Below, in pieces: positions 11,987 to 23,076 of a stretch of 64,000 nt of DNA; the stretch's first letter is position 1; each line of letters opens with the position of its first letter. Origin of the DNA: Ambrosia x helenae (taxonomy: Eukaryota > Streptophyta > Magnoliopsida > Asterales > Asteraceae); NCBI GenBank assembly GCA_030844895.1, contig JAUTDX010000422.1, positions 62,001 to 126,000 of the forward strand, given 5' to 3'. The notes beneath the pieces are model-generated. The model was not told the origin of the DNA and ran no database searches. It saw only the letters and a list, made by a program, of their open reading frames with translations. The position numbers were made by a program, and so were the translations under genes.

Positions 11987-14900
11987 TCACCTTCTTCGCA
12001 TTCTAAATCTTTGAGAAAACAACTTGTAATACTTTGTGGTTAGGTAATTTCCACAAATGATTCCAATCACTAGCCCACTTGCAACACCGATAAGTATAAC
12101 AACCCAATCAATTCCATTAGGGAAGTTGGACTCGGTATCTTCTTCTAATGAAACTTTTGGAGGCTTTGATTCTTCTGACCCCCCACATTTCATGGATAAG
12201 GGGAATCCACACAATGCCTGATTTCCGATGTAAGAACTGTTCGAAAATGTATTGAACTGTTTACCTTGTGGTATGGTCCAGTGAGGTTGTTGTTAGATAC
12301 ATTTAAGAAACCAAGGAAATTCAGTTGTACCAAGTCTTGAGGTATCTTTCCAAAGAGCTTGTTACCAGAAAGATCTAGTGCTTCAAGAGATAGGAGATTC
12401 CCCAAGGATGGTGGGATGATACCTGAAAGTTCATTATTAGAAAAGTTGAGCAACCTAAGACCAGTAAGGGTTTGAATAGACTCTGGAATCTTCCCTCTAA
12501 ACATGTTACTTGAGAGATCAACTGCAAAAAAGAAGTTGATATTTTTCCCATACTCCATCTCTAAACCTTTGTTAGTCATTTGAATCGTGAACCAAGAAAT
12601 ACCCGACAAGTAGCCTCGAAGGTACACTACCTCAATATATGTTGCATTCACCTTGGTCTCCTTCATTGCTAACCACTCCTGGAAATACTGATGTGGCAAA
12701 TCACCAGAAAATGAATTGTATGAGAGGTCAATGATGCGTAATTTCGGGAAGTTGACTTTGATTGTACTTGGTATTCTTATAACCCCATGAAACTTGTTGA
12801 ACCTTAGAATGAGAACTTGTAGCTCTGAAAGTGATCCTAACCAGAAGGGGAACATGTCCTCTATAAAGTTATACCCAAGATCCAAGATCTGGAGTGATTC
12901 ACAGTACTCCAAGGATCTAGGTACCCGCCCCTCCAGTCTGTTGTTACTTAAATCAACAATCTTAAGTTCACTTTGATTGGTGAATATGTTGGGAATAGTT
13001 CCTTGCAAATTGTTACTTCTAAAATTCATTGCTACCAACGAATTCCTTAATTTCTCCAAGCATGGAGGAATCAAGCCACTAATGTTGTTGAACGACAAAT
13101 CAAGCAACTGGAGAGACAACAAGTTACATATGGATGATGGATTTCTCCGGTCAACATATTGTTTGAGATAAGAAAATTCTTGGTGGTTGGTGGTGGTACT
13201 GGATCGATCCACGCAACATGTTGTTACTCAGGTCTAGTGTCTCCAAACTAACCCAAGGAGCAACCGTTGAATGTTGCTCAAAACCCGTTAGGAGATTATG
13301 AGTAAGTGTAAGATCTATCAGTGTTTCCTTACTAATGTTCCACATCCATCCGGGTATTAGTCCCTCAATTTTATTGTTATCAAGGTACAATGCAACCAGT
13401 TGATGTTGAGACCGTAGAAATTCAGGAAAGACTTTCAAGTTACAGGATGCCAACGCTAAACTGAAAAACTTTGTTTGAGTTTCATTTGCGTGGACTGAAA
13501 GTGTGATATTGTTTCCATTTAGATTCAGATATTCAAGTTTCTTAAGAGAAAGAAAAAGAGAAAGGTCTATAGTGAAGTCGGTACCATCCAAATCACAATC
13601 TACTAGATTTTGAAGATTCAACAATGAACTTGGAAGTTCTCCTTTTAATTGATTTCTGGAAAGGTATAAATTTTCAACTTGGGTCAGATTAAAAAATGAT
13701 GGTGAATTTCACCATACAGGTTGACATCATAGAGTATCAAATCAGTGATCTTGTTTAGCTTACCAAACCAATCAGGCAACTTCCATCTATCAAACTTATT
13801 GTAGGAGAGGGACATATATGTGAGGTTTGAAAAGCTTTCTAAAGAGGGAAGCCTACCTGTGAACTCATTATGAGAAAGCGTCATATCACTAAGTTGTGTC
13901 AGATTCGAAAAAGAGGATGGTATTTGACCGGTCATGCTATTATCCATGAGGATAAGGCTTCTAAGTTGTGTCAGATTCCCAATCGACACTGGAAGGCTAC
14001 CAGTAATTTTGTTACCCATAAGACTCAGAACAGTAAGCTGTGCCAGGTTGCTTACTGATGCAGGTAGAGTCCCTGTGAAACCGCAGCTAGTTAAATCCAA
14101 GATGTTCAAGTGTGTAAGATTCCCGATTGAAGCTGGTATGGATCCTTGTAAACTTGTAAAAGCCACATTCAGTTCTTTAAGTTCACTACTACCATGAAAC
14201 TCAGGGATATAGCCGGTAAGATTGTAGTTACCTTCCACATCAAGAAGTTGCAGTGTTTGAAAGTTAAATATACCTGATGGAATAGGCCCCGAAAAGAAAT
14301 TGCTATGTAGATTCAGAACTGTAAGCTGTGTCAAGTTGCTTACAGACGCAGGTAGAGTCCCAGTGAAAGCGCTGTAACTTAAATCCAAGATATTCAAGTG
14401 GGTGAGATTCCCGATTGAAGCTGGTAGTTCAGAATCAATCTTGACCATTGAGAGAAGGAGTTCTCTTAGTGTCTCACTTGAATTTTGAATAAGATTTTTG
14501 AAGTTGGAACTTTGCAGCTTTAGGGTGGGGTACACCGTTCCTGTTAAATCCAAGGAAACCAAATTCCTGAGCTGTGAGATATGTTTTGGGACTTCCCCAC
14601 TGAACCGAGAATCAGACAGGTTCAGATTTGCTAGCTGCGAGAGTTGTCCTATTCCAGATGGAATTCGAGAGAAACCGAAATCGTTGTCTGCAAGGTTTAG
14701 TGTTTGAAGGTGAATGAGGTTGAAGAGACTGTTGTTGGAAGAGATAGGGCCATAGAGGAAGCTGCTGCTCAAGTCGAGTCCGATCACATGACCGAACCTG
14801 CACTCGACCCCCATCCCATAAGCAACAATTTCTCGCACCATCTGATATATTGAGGTTCCATGAAGCAACCTTTGGATAAGCACGAGAATCACGAGATGCA

Positions 14901-15046
14901 GACTTGTTAATAGACATGCTCTCTTTGAATTGGAATAGGTGAGAGCACTCATCAGCATGGCTAAATGAAGACAACTTATTGGCCAAGGAAGATTTAAGAA
15001 TATGTAGCAGCAGTATCAGAATAAAGAAATGAATAGATTTTTTCAT
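11987..15046 (-). pseudogene. RLP-2: frameshifted Cf-9/RLP12-like receptor-like protein
   Basis: The start codon is at 15046-15044 (MKKSIHFFILILLLHI signal peptide) and the terminal stop at 11987. All RLP regions are present in order: N-terminal cap, LRRs, island region (YIEVVYLRGYLSG), LRR C-cap, acidic segment, TM helix with GxxxG spacing (WVVILIGVASGLVIGIICG) and a short basic tail. The frame breaks at least four times: an extra C at about 14810 (5 C against 4), about 13694, about 13203 and about 12273, each relative to RLP-4/RLP-5. It is longer than the intact copies because of several extra LRRs at 13.9-14.35 kb. Either a pseudogene or, given the single-base indels, partly an assembly problem. 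Confidence 0.88.
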
Positions 15047-16745
15047 GATGTTTTAGAATGAAGTTGAAAGTGTATGTAGATGAAGAATATATGGTCATTA
15101 TATAATCAACTTCTTTGAATAGTCAGGATGGAAATTGGTTGAACGTGAATATTGGTTAGCAATCGTATGGTTAGCAATAATTTTATACGAGGACCACAAG
15201 AAACTGTCAACACAAAAACCAGAATTTGAATGTTCAAACACTAGTAGAAAACTGCAGACTAAGTCACGGTTCTTTGTGACCAATTTTGTGACAGTTTTTT
15301 ACCACCTCTTTTTAGCCGCAGTTTTATAATTGGTTACGTATGAAAGAATTCACAAAATTTAGAAGATTCAAAAGCTAAAAGTGTCATACTAGGTGGTAAG
15401 AGTCATGAATATGTCATAAGGGTCATGTTTGTTTATGAATCACTTTATTTTAGTAGGGTCATTGGAAAAAAGTTAACTGTGTGCAAACTACATACTCTGC
15501 TACATAAATTTTGTAGTCGTTTGGCGTTCCGACTTAAATTTTGAAGACCAAACTCACATACCCTCTTAACAATACTCCTATATCTACACGACTACACCTT
15601 TTACCTATCATGTGATTAGAACCCCTCGATCAACCTGATGGAGGGTACAAGCCCTTTGATATTAATTTATAGCTATCGTTAATTACATACCTAATTCAGT
15701 GGCGAGTATAATGCATTAGGTTTGTGAATCTCTAATATGGCATGAAAACATCTCATGAACCAAGAACAAAAGTCATGATTTTGGGTCTAATATAAACGGA
15801 ATCATGTCGGTTTCAGGTTGAACCCTGAAGCCTATTTTTCTTAAACGTTTTGTAAAAATTGAACTTAAACTAGAGGCTACAATTAATAAAATTTTGGGCC
15901 CTAGCATTGGGCCTGCATGTATATAAGGAATCAAATTCACTTGTTTCTAAACAAATTTATAGCCCAACAGTGAGCAACCCAACTATATATCTACAGCCCA
16001 TTTTGAGTTTCTTGCTTCAATTTCGGGCTTTAACTGAGAACCCTTACTTTTGGGTTTTAAAATTATCATCTCTCATTTTCAATTTTGTACTTATCTCACT
16101 TGAAATGTTCTATTAATGTTGAGTTGTTGTAATGTAATTGTAGGTTTTTTTATTAGTTTGATAGATTATAGTGGTGCTTTTTTGAGTAGGAAAAAGAAAG
16201 TATAATTTGTCTGTACGGTAAGTAAGAAGATAGAATAACTGTTTGTTTGTTGTTAAAGTTTAAATTTGATTCCCCAACAATATATTGTTTGCATATTAGT
16301 TATCAATTCAATAGTTCATTAGTTGATATCACTAACTTTTTTTTTATTTTTATTTTTTGTTAACAAGTTTAAAATTTGCATTTTAGTTAGTTTAACAGTC
16401 TTTTAGTTAATTCCGATACAAGTTGAAGTCGAAGATACAAATCTGGTACTATACAAACTTCCCAGAATTAAGCTCCCAAATGTCACCAAATCCTAGAACA
16501 ACCATGGATTGTGTCATGACTTTAACTCAAAGTTTAGAAAAAAAAAATTAAGTTTTACGTATATATCACATTCATGTATTCTGTGGAGAAAATGCATCAT
16601 GATCCAACTATTGGATTTGCATCATGTTGGAATTAAAAAAAAAAGCATGCTGAGATGAGTAAAAACCAAAGTATCAGAATAAACTATGCATTTGACTTGG
16701 TTGCACCTTCGTCTCTTCAGTATCATGGATAACATTGAATTATAG

Positions 16746-16870
16746 ATGGAAGTGGAAAGTGATGAATTGTCTGAGTGTGATATGTACTCAATGACAATAT
16801 TCAAGAGGATGATTTTGTGTGATGTTGCCATGTTGGTTGTGCTCTTTAGTAAATTGTCTATAGCTGTTGA
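16746..16870 (+). other. Short open frame conserved in three paralogous blocks
   Basis: A frame starting MEVESDELSECDMYS and running into KRMILCDVAMLVVLF is also present at 41009 and 55908 with the start preserved. Comparing this copy with 55908, I count about five amino-acid-changing and two silent differences, so there is no sign of purifying selection. The frame then runs into a tandem repeat. I do not recognise the family; it may be a transposon remnant. Confidence 0.35.
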
Positions 16871-17065
16871 CCAGAACTGTTCGACCCGAACCGTTTTGTT
16901 TCGACCTGTACCGTTTCGATCCGTACCCTTTCGACCCGTACAGTTTCGATTTGAACCGTTTCAAACCGTACCGTTTCGACCCATACTGTTTCGAACGGTA
17001 CCGTTTCGACCCGTACTGATTCAACCACAACCTTTTCAAACCGTACAGTTTCGACATGTTGACCC
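16871..17065. repeat. Period-15 degenerate minisatellite, copy A
   Basis: About 12 degenerate units of a 15-mer close to GTACCGTTTCGACCC. It reads as Phe-Arg-Pro-Val-Pro-like pentapeptides in one frame and as Val-Glu-Thr-Val-Arg in another. Homologous arrays lie at 41136-41337 and 56032-56297. Confidence 0.8.
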
Positions 17066-17559
17066 ATACAGATTTCAACCAAACATGATTACAAATATCA
17101 TTCTGATTACAACGAAAATGGATCTGATTAGTACCTACTACATATATAGATGAAACAAATTTTATGTCTTTATTTCTACTAGTACTAAGCAGCAAACTCA
17201 TAATTTTGTATTGAAAATTTCACCAACAGAGGAATGTAGCTAAAAAACAATTTGGTTACTTTTGACCATCGCTGCTGCTGTTTGGATTAATTCGTTTGAC
17301 CATTATTATTAATTCCAACATAGCGAAAAAAATGTACAGCAAGTATATGTAGACTTTGATCTAAAGTAGATGAGTGTCAATGTGATTTAAAGAACATAGT
17401 GCATGATGTTTCACTCTTTGCCCAAAAACCAAAGGTTGGCTGAAAGCATTTCGACTTCCACTCAAGAAAACACCCAAATATATTTACAGTTAAAAAAGGT
17501 GATATTTTGAGTTAATACATTTACCACCTCCACACTCAAAGTTTGAATAGTTACCAGCT

Positions 17560-17985
17560 AACTAGCAATAAATCTTGGATAGGGTCGGTAGATATGCTGT
17601 GATTGCAGGCCACCAGGTCAAACCCGATATGTACCCAAAACTCGTTTAGACTAAACCCAAACCTGTAAACTTCCAGGTATGTCATTTCAAATATCGATCA
17701 TATCCCTAATCTTGAAACAACAATCAACAAAACTAAATCAAAACGGGGAGTGAAGCAGACTAATGTCACCCCAATATATAAGTGATGCTGGAGATAAATT
17801 AAAGGTCAGATAAAGGTTCAACTGAATAACTGATTCCTTAATAACAACAAAACATACCGATCATAATCATTCTTTCCCCCTTCATTAAACAAAAGCTGCT
17901 GATCCAACTGAAAGTCTCACTAACCTCACTAGCACCAATGGAATATAAATCTGAATATAATCAATCAAATATATATAAATTCAAA
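17560..17985. repeat. Dispersed repeat, first copy (second at 19130-19480)
   Basis: Collinear similarity to 19130-19480, including GGTCAAACCCGATATGTA-like and CAACAATCAACAAAACTAAA words. Non-coding, element type unknown. DNA around it (17345-17560, 17985-18259, 18511-19130, 19480-19672) shows no gene. Confidence 0.6.
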
Positions 17986-18261
17986 CTTTGGTGATTTACT
18001 CTGGATAATTTTTATTAAAACCTACTTACTTACCCCATTCGGTGATGGCAGTGGTGGGTATAAAGCACCAATAGTGTAAATCTTTGACGTGACATGAGCA
18101 CTACATGAACATAACATAAAATTTATGGGTTGATAGTCTAAATGGACCATGTCAGTTTTGGTTTGACCTAGGGACCACGATTTTTGTTTAAACGTAACTT
18201 TAAAGAAAAAGAGAATTTAGCATTGGATTTTTATATGTTGCACATCATTTTATACATATTA

Positions 18262-18507
18262 GGCTGAAGGGTGTGGGGCTCGTCCGACTCGTCTTGGGTC
18301 GGTCGGGACGACCCACACCGCCCTCGACGCCCTGCCTCGTCCCTTCCGTCCCAATATGGACGTTTGAGACGGTCCATTTCTTCACCACCAACCTTCTTCA
18401 CCACACATTTGGCCCATCCCCTAGTGGAGGACTATCCTCCTCGGTGATGTGGCAGCTGAGGTGACGGGTAGTCCTCCATTGGAGGCTCATCCCCACACCC
18501 ACCAGCC
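18262..18507. mobile_element. Tourist-like MITE (PIF/Harbinger type)
   Basis: Imperfect inverted ends GGCTGAAGGGTGTGGGG and CCCCACACCCACCAGCC (15 of 17 match), flanked by TTA at 18259-18261 and 18508-18510, the 3-bp target duplication of PIF/Harbinger elements. GC-rich interior, no real coding frame. Confidence 0.8.
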
Positions 18508-19129
18508 TTACATGTAGATGAAAGATAAATTATGATTATTTAGATCAGAATCATGGGAGTTCCTATGCAATTTAGAATTTTAGATATCCTAAATTCCTTT
18601 CATAGTTCATTGAAATCAACATTTTTCTATTGGTTTTTGTAGCACATAGCAAATAAAAGGCAAGCCCTGCCATAAGAATAAAATAAATTTGAAATCCTTC
18701 CAATCATTTAACATTTTAACACATATCACATGGGGGCCTTTCTAATTTTATAAGGATTGGGCCGACTGTTATGGTCCAAATGTCCAACAGTCAACTGGTG
18801 ATGGGCCAGATGACATCAAGTTGTTTGGGCTTGGTTTTGACAGCTGAAGTGAACTACTTCTTGTTGGTCTTGGTGTAGGATAATTGCTTTCAGATTGATT
18901 TTAGGAACATCTTGAAATTTGGTGGAAAATATAAATCAAGTTAAAATTTATAACCAAATTTTGAAGCTAACAAAATTTTAACTAATTTTGCTCGTAAATT
19001 GCTGATGTGGCCCGGTTGATGCCACTTTGCCATGCTAGCCAACACATCAAATCAGATGCCACATATACAACTTAATCTTATGTTAAAAAGCACAAGCTAG
19101 ATAAAAGGTGTTCTTTTATAAATTCATAC

Positions 19130-19480
19130 TTAGCAACAAGTCTTGAATAGGGTTGTTAGATATGTCGTGATCGCATGTTACCGGGTCAAAACCGATATGT
19201 ATGCAAAACACGTTTAGATTAAACCCAAACCTATGAACTTTGTGTTAGGATTGTGTCATATCAAATATTCACACCCCTAGTCTTAAAACAACAACAATCA
19301 ACAAAACTAAATCGAAACTAGGTGTGAAGGTGCTAATGCCACCATGATATGCAAGTATGCAGATGCGAATTAAAGCTTAGATACAGCTTCGATTTATTCC
19401 TTAGACGAAAGCAGATCATCAAATCTGACCTGCATCGATTGAGTATAAATCTAAATATAATCAATTAAATGTATAAATCC
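19130..19480. repeat. Dispersed repeat, second copy (first at 17560-17985)
   Basis: Same order of words as the first copy with moderate divergence. Non-coding. It lies just 3' of RLP-3. Confidence 0.6.
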
Positions 19481-19672
19481 AAACGTAAGAAAAGTATCAG
19501 TAGTAAATATAAAAATAAAATGATTTATGACAAATGAAACCATAGCATAACTCCAAAACACACACGGTATAGGAACAATAAGTAAATATTATTGGAAGAC
19601 AAAACTAGTGAACTCAAATAGATTCATCAATGACATCATTCCATGTATTGATATATAAATGGTTTACCTTCT

Positions 19673-22227
19673 TCACTCTCGGAATCTTTGGAGAAACCAC
19701 TTGTAATATCTTGTGACTAGATGATCTCCACAAATGATTCCAATCACTATCCCAGTTACAACACCAATAAGTATAACAACCCAATCAATCACATTTGGGA
19801 AGTCGGACTCGGTATCTTCTTTGAATGAAACTGTTGGAGGCTTTGATTCTTCTGAATCCCCACATTTCATGGATAAGGGGAATCCACACAATGCCTGATT
19901 TCCAATGTAAGAATCATTCGAAAAGGTATTGAACTGTTTACCTTGTGGTATGGGTCCAGTGAGGCTGTTGTTGGATACATTTAAGAACTGAAGGAAATTT
20001 AGTTGTACCAAGTCTTGAGGTATCATTCCCGAGAGCTTGTTACTAGAAATATCCAACGATTCAAGATGTATTAGATTCCCCAGGGATGGTGGGATGACGC
20101 CAGAAAGTTCATTATTAGAAAGGTTGAGCACTTGAAGACCACCAAGGGTTGTAATAGACTCTGGAATCTTCCCTCTAAACATGTTACTTGACAGATCAAT
20201 AGCAGAAAAGGTGTTCAGAATCTTCACATAGTCCATCTTTACACCTTTATTAGTCATTTGAATCGAGAACCAATAATAACTCCACATATCTGCTTCCATA
20301 TATGTTCCATTCACCTCAGTCTCTTTCATTGCTGACCATTCCTGGAAATACTGATTTGGCAAATCACCAGAAAATGAATTGTATGACAGATCAATGATGT
20401 GCAATTTTGGGAAGTTGACTTTGATTTTATGTGGTGGTATTATATCACCATTAAATTTATTGAACCTGAGGATAAGAACCTGTAGCTCCGAAAGTGCTCC
20501 CAACCAGAAGGGAACTTGTCCTCTATCTTGTTATGTCCAAGATTTAGGAACTCGAGTGATTCACATTTCGCCAATGATCTTGGTACCCGCCCTCCAATTT
20601 ATTCTCACTTAAATCTATCATCCTAAGTGTACATCCATTGAATATGTTGGGAATGTTTCCTTGCAAAGTGTTTCTTCTAAGATCTAGGATCAGGAGTGAT
20701 AGACAATTACACAATGATCTAGGTACCTGCCCCTCCAAATTGTTTTCACTTAAATCAATAATGTGAAGTGTACATTCATTGGTGAATTTGTTGGGAATTG
20801 TTCCTTGCAAAGTGTTGCTTCTAAGACTCAATACTCTCAAGGAATGGCTTAATTTTTCCAAACATGGAGGTAGCAGGCCAGTAATGTTGTTAAACGACAA
20901 ATCAAGAAAATCGAGAGACTTCAATTCACATATGGATGGTGGAATTTCTCCAGTCAGATAATTGTTTGAGACAAAAAGCTGGGTGGTGGATGGTGGTGGC
21001 AGTGGGACCGATCCATGCAGCATGTTGTGTCTCAAGTCCAACATCTCTAAACTAACCCATTCAGCAACCGGTGCATGTTGTTCAAAACCTGTTAGGAGAT
21101 TGTGAGCAACCGAAAATTCAATCAGTGTGTCCTTGCTAATGTTCCACACCCATCTGGGTATCAGGCCCTCAATTTTATTGTTATCAAGGTACAACTGCTC
21201 CAGTTGATCTTGAAACCGCAGAAATTCAGGAATGGCTTTCAAGTTACAGGATTCCAACCTTAAATCTTTGAACTTGGTTTGAGTTTCATCTGTGTGGCTA
21301 CCTATGACTGAAAGTGTGACATTGTTTCCATTTAGATTCAGAGTTGTAAGTTTCTTAAGAGAAAGAAAAAGATAAAGGTCCACCGTGACATTGTTATCAG
21401 ACAAAAAAAATGTTTCAAGATTTGGAAATTCAGCTTGAAAAATGATGATGGAAGTTCACCATACAGGTTGACATCACGAAGATCCAAATAAGTGATCTTG
21501 TTTAGCTTACCAAACCAATCAGGCATCTTCCATCTATCAAAATCATTTTCGGAGAGGGACAAATATTTGAGGTTTAAACAGCTTTCTAAAGAGGGAAAGC
21601 TACCTGTGAACTTATTACCAGAAAGAAACACGTAGGTAAGGCGCGTTAGATTTGTAAGTGAGTATGGTAATTGACCAATCATGTGATTATAACCGAGGTC
21701 AAGTTCTCTAAGTTGTGTCTGATTCCCAATAGATGACGGGATCTCACATTTAGATTGGTGAACCGAAGTTCTAAATAAGAGAGGTTTGGGAAGTTACCAA
21801 GCCAAACACAGTTGTTACTTGTATCAAATACAACGTCTATGAGTTTCAAAGATTGGAGTTTTGATAGGCTGGCCAGATGGAATTTGAGAGGCACGGAAAT
21901 TGTTATCAGCAAGGTTTAGCGTACGAAGGTGAATGAGGTTGAAGAGACTGTTGTTAGGATAGATGGGGCCATAGAGAAAGCTATTTCTCAAGTCGAGCCC
22001 GATGACATGACCGAGCCCGCACTCGACCCCATCCCATAAGCAGCAATTTGATCTGTTGAGGTTCCATGAAGCAACCTTTGAACCATTGTTAAAAGAAATG
22101 TTCTGTTTGAATTGGTATAACAGAGAGCATTCATCAGCATGGCTCAATGAAGAAAACTTATGGACGAGGCAGATTTAAGAACATGTAGTAGCAGTATCAG
22201 CATAAACACACGCATAGATTTTGCCAT
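19673..22227 (-). pseudogene. RLP-3: multiply broken Cf-9/RLP12-like receptor-like protein
   Basis: The start codon is at 22227-22225 (MAKSMRVFMLILLLHVLKS). A one-base loss at about 22165 gives an early stop. Further lesions against RLP-4/RLP-5 are a deletion plus frameshift near 21885, a shift at about 21757, a roughly 60-bp deletion with frameshift near 21420, and a shift at about 20590. The LRR array contains a near-repeat (NTLQGTIPN...NLEGQVPRSL followed by NTLQGNIPN...NKLEGG), an internal LRR duplication. The last 276 codons are an intact frame: island, C-terminal LRRs, acidic segment, TM helix and tail QRFRE. It is clearly a pseudogene, although long frames survive. Confidence 0.9.
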
Positions 22228-22259
22228 GATATTTAAAAAGAACTTAAGAATATGTGTTC

Positions 22260-22269
22260 ATTATATAAT
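22260..22269 (-). promoter_or_regulatory. TATA-like motif upstream of RLP-3
   Basis: ATTATATAAT, about 35-40 bp before the start codon, as in the other copies. The flank up to 22872 is AT-rich without a gene. Confidence 0.4.
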
Positions 22270-22872
22270 CAATTTCTATGAATAGTCCGGATTGCAATTA
22301 CTGGTTTTGATATTCAAATTTCTATGATTAAATCTTTTTTAATGTTACAAGAGAAAAATAAAAATGAATGGTCTTTTTCAGCATGGAAAAATGAACAAAA
22401 AAGCATGGAAAATTTGATGGTGTGGAAAATAGCAGCAATGATGTGGAAAGTACCATAGCGACATGAGGGCCATAGAGGAGAACACACGTCTTTGAAGATT
22501 GCTTTGTTTTTGGCCATAGAGTTGGAACAAGTCTATGCATTTCTACAATATATTACTCTGTGGAATGTAGTGAAATAATATTCCAAGAAGCAAATATGAA
22601 ATCAACAAAACAGGGGAGCCCTTTTCTATAAAGTTAGTTAGAAAATCCAATCAAATCAACAAAACAGATCTAATCGATTCAACTGCAATTATCCAATGAA
22701 CCAGGTAGCCCTAATGTATTCTACTCGATGGAAATCGAATAAAGATAATTGGGGACAACGACTCAGTCAATCAATCAATCAATCCAAAGAAAGAATGAAA
22801 TGAAGAATTCAAAAGAAACACTCATAAACTTATCTTGGATTGAAGCCGTGATAGTCTTCACCAATCCATTAA

Positions 22873-23068
22873 GAGCATGTTTGGCTCTCCATGTCAAAAG
22901 TTAAAAAAAAATGTTTGGATTATTGTTTGAACAAAAACTTTAGAAAGATTTTGTGCTTTGAAAAGGATAAATGAGGACAAAAGTCGAAATTGTTACTTTT
23001 AGGAATAAGGAGAAAAAGATGTAGAAGAAGGAGAAAAGAGAAAAGGAAATGGAGAGCTAAACATGCTC
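22873..23068. mobile_element. Tourist-like MITE
   Basis: Ends GAGCATGTTTGGCTCTCC and GGAGAGCTAAACATGCTC are inverted repeats with one mismatch, flanked by TAA at 22870-22872 and 23069-23071. The interior is purine-rich and non-coding. A 3-bp TAA/TTA duplication is typical of PIF/Harbinger MITEs. Confidence 0.75.
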
Positions 23069-23076
23069 TAATCTAA

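Larger units (their letters stand above)
15047..17345. repeat. 5'-flanking block of RLP-2 (copy A of a paralogous non-coding segment)
   Basis: Recurs upstream of RLP-4 (38458-41675) and in part upstream of RLP-5 (54160-56632). It contains a TATA-like ATTATATAAT at 15097-15106 (minus strand), a CACTA-like word CACTAGTAGAAAA near 15240, and the period-15 array described separately. Copy A lacks the two solo LTRs of copy C and is the empty site for them and for the copia LTR that begins at 41676 and 56633. Confidence 0.8.

Noticed and set aside
15240..15330. Complete CACTA element at CACTAGTAGAAAA
   Set aside because: Only a left-end-like word is present in copies A and C, with no matching right terminus.
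16788..17201. Minus-strand frames rich in Gly-Ser-Lys-Arg-Tyr and Val-Glu-Thr-Val repeats as secreted repeat proteins
   Set aside because: All six frames of a 15-base repeat stay open for long stretches; unit order and frame are not kept between the three copies.
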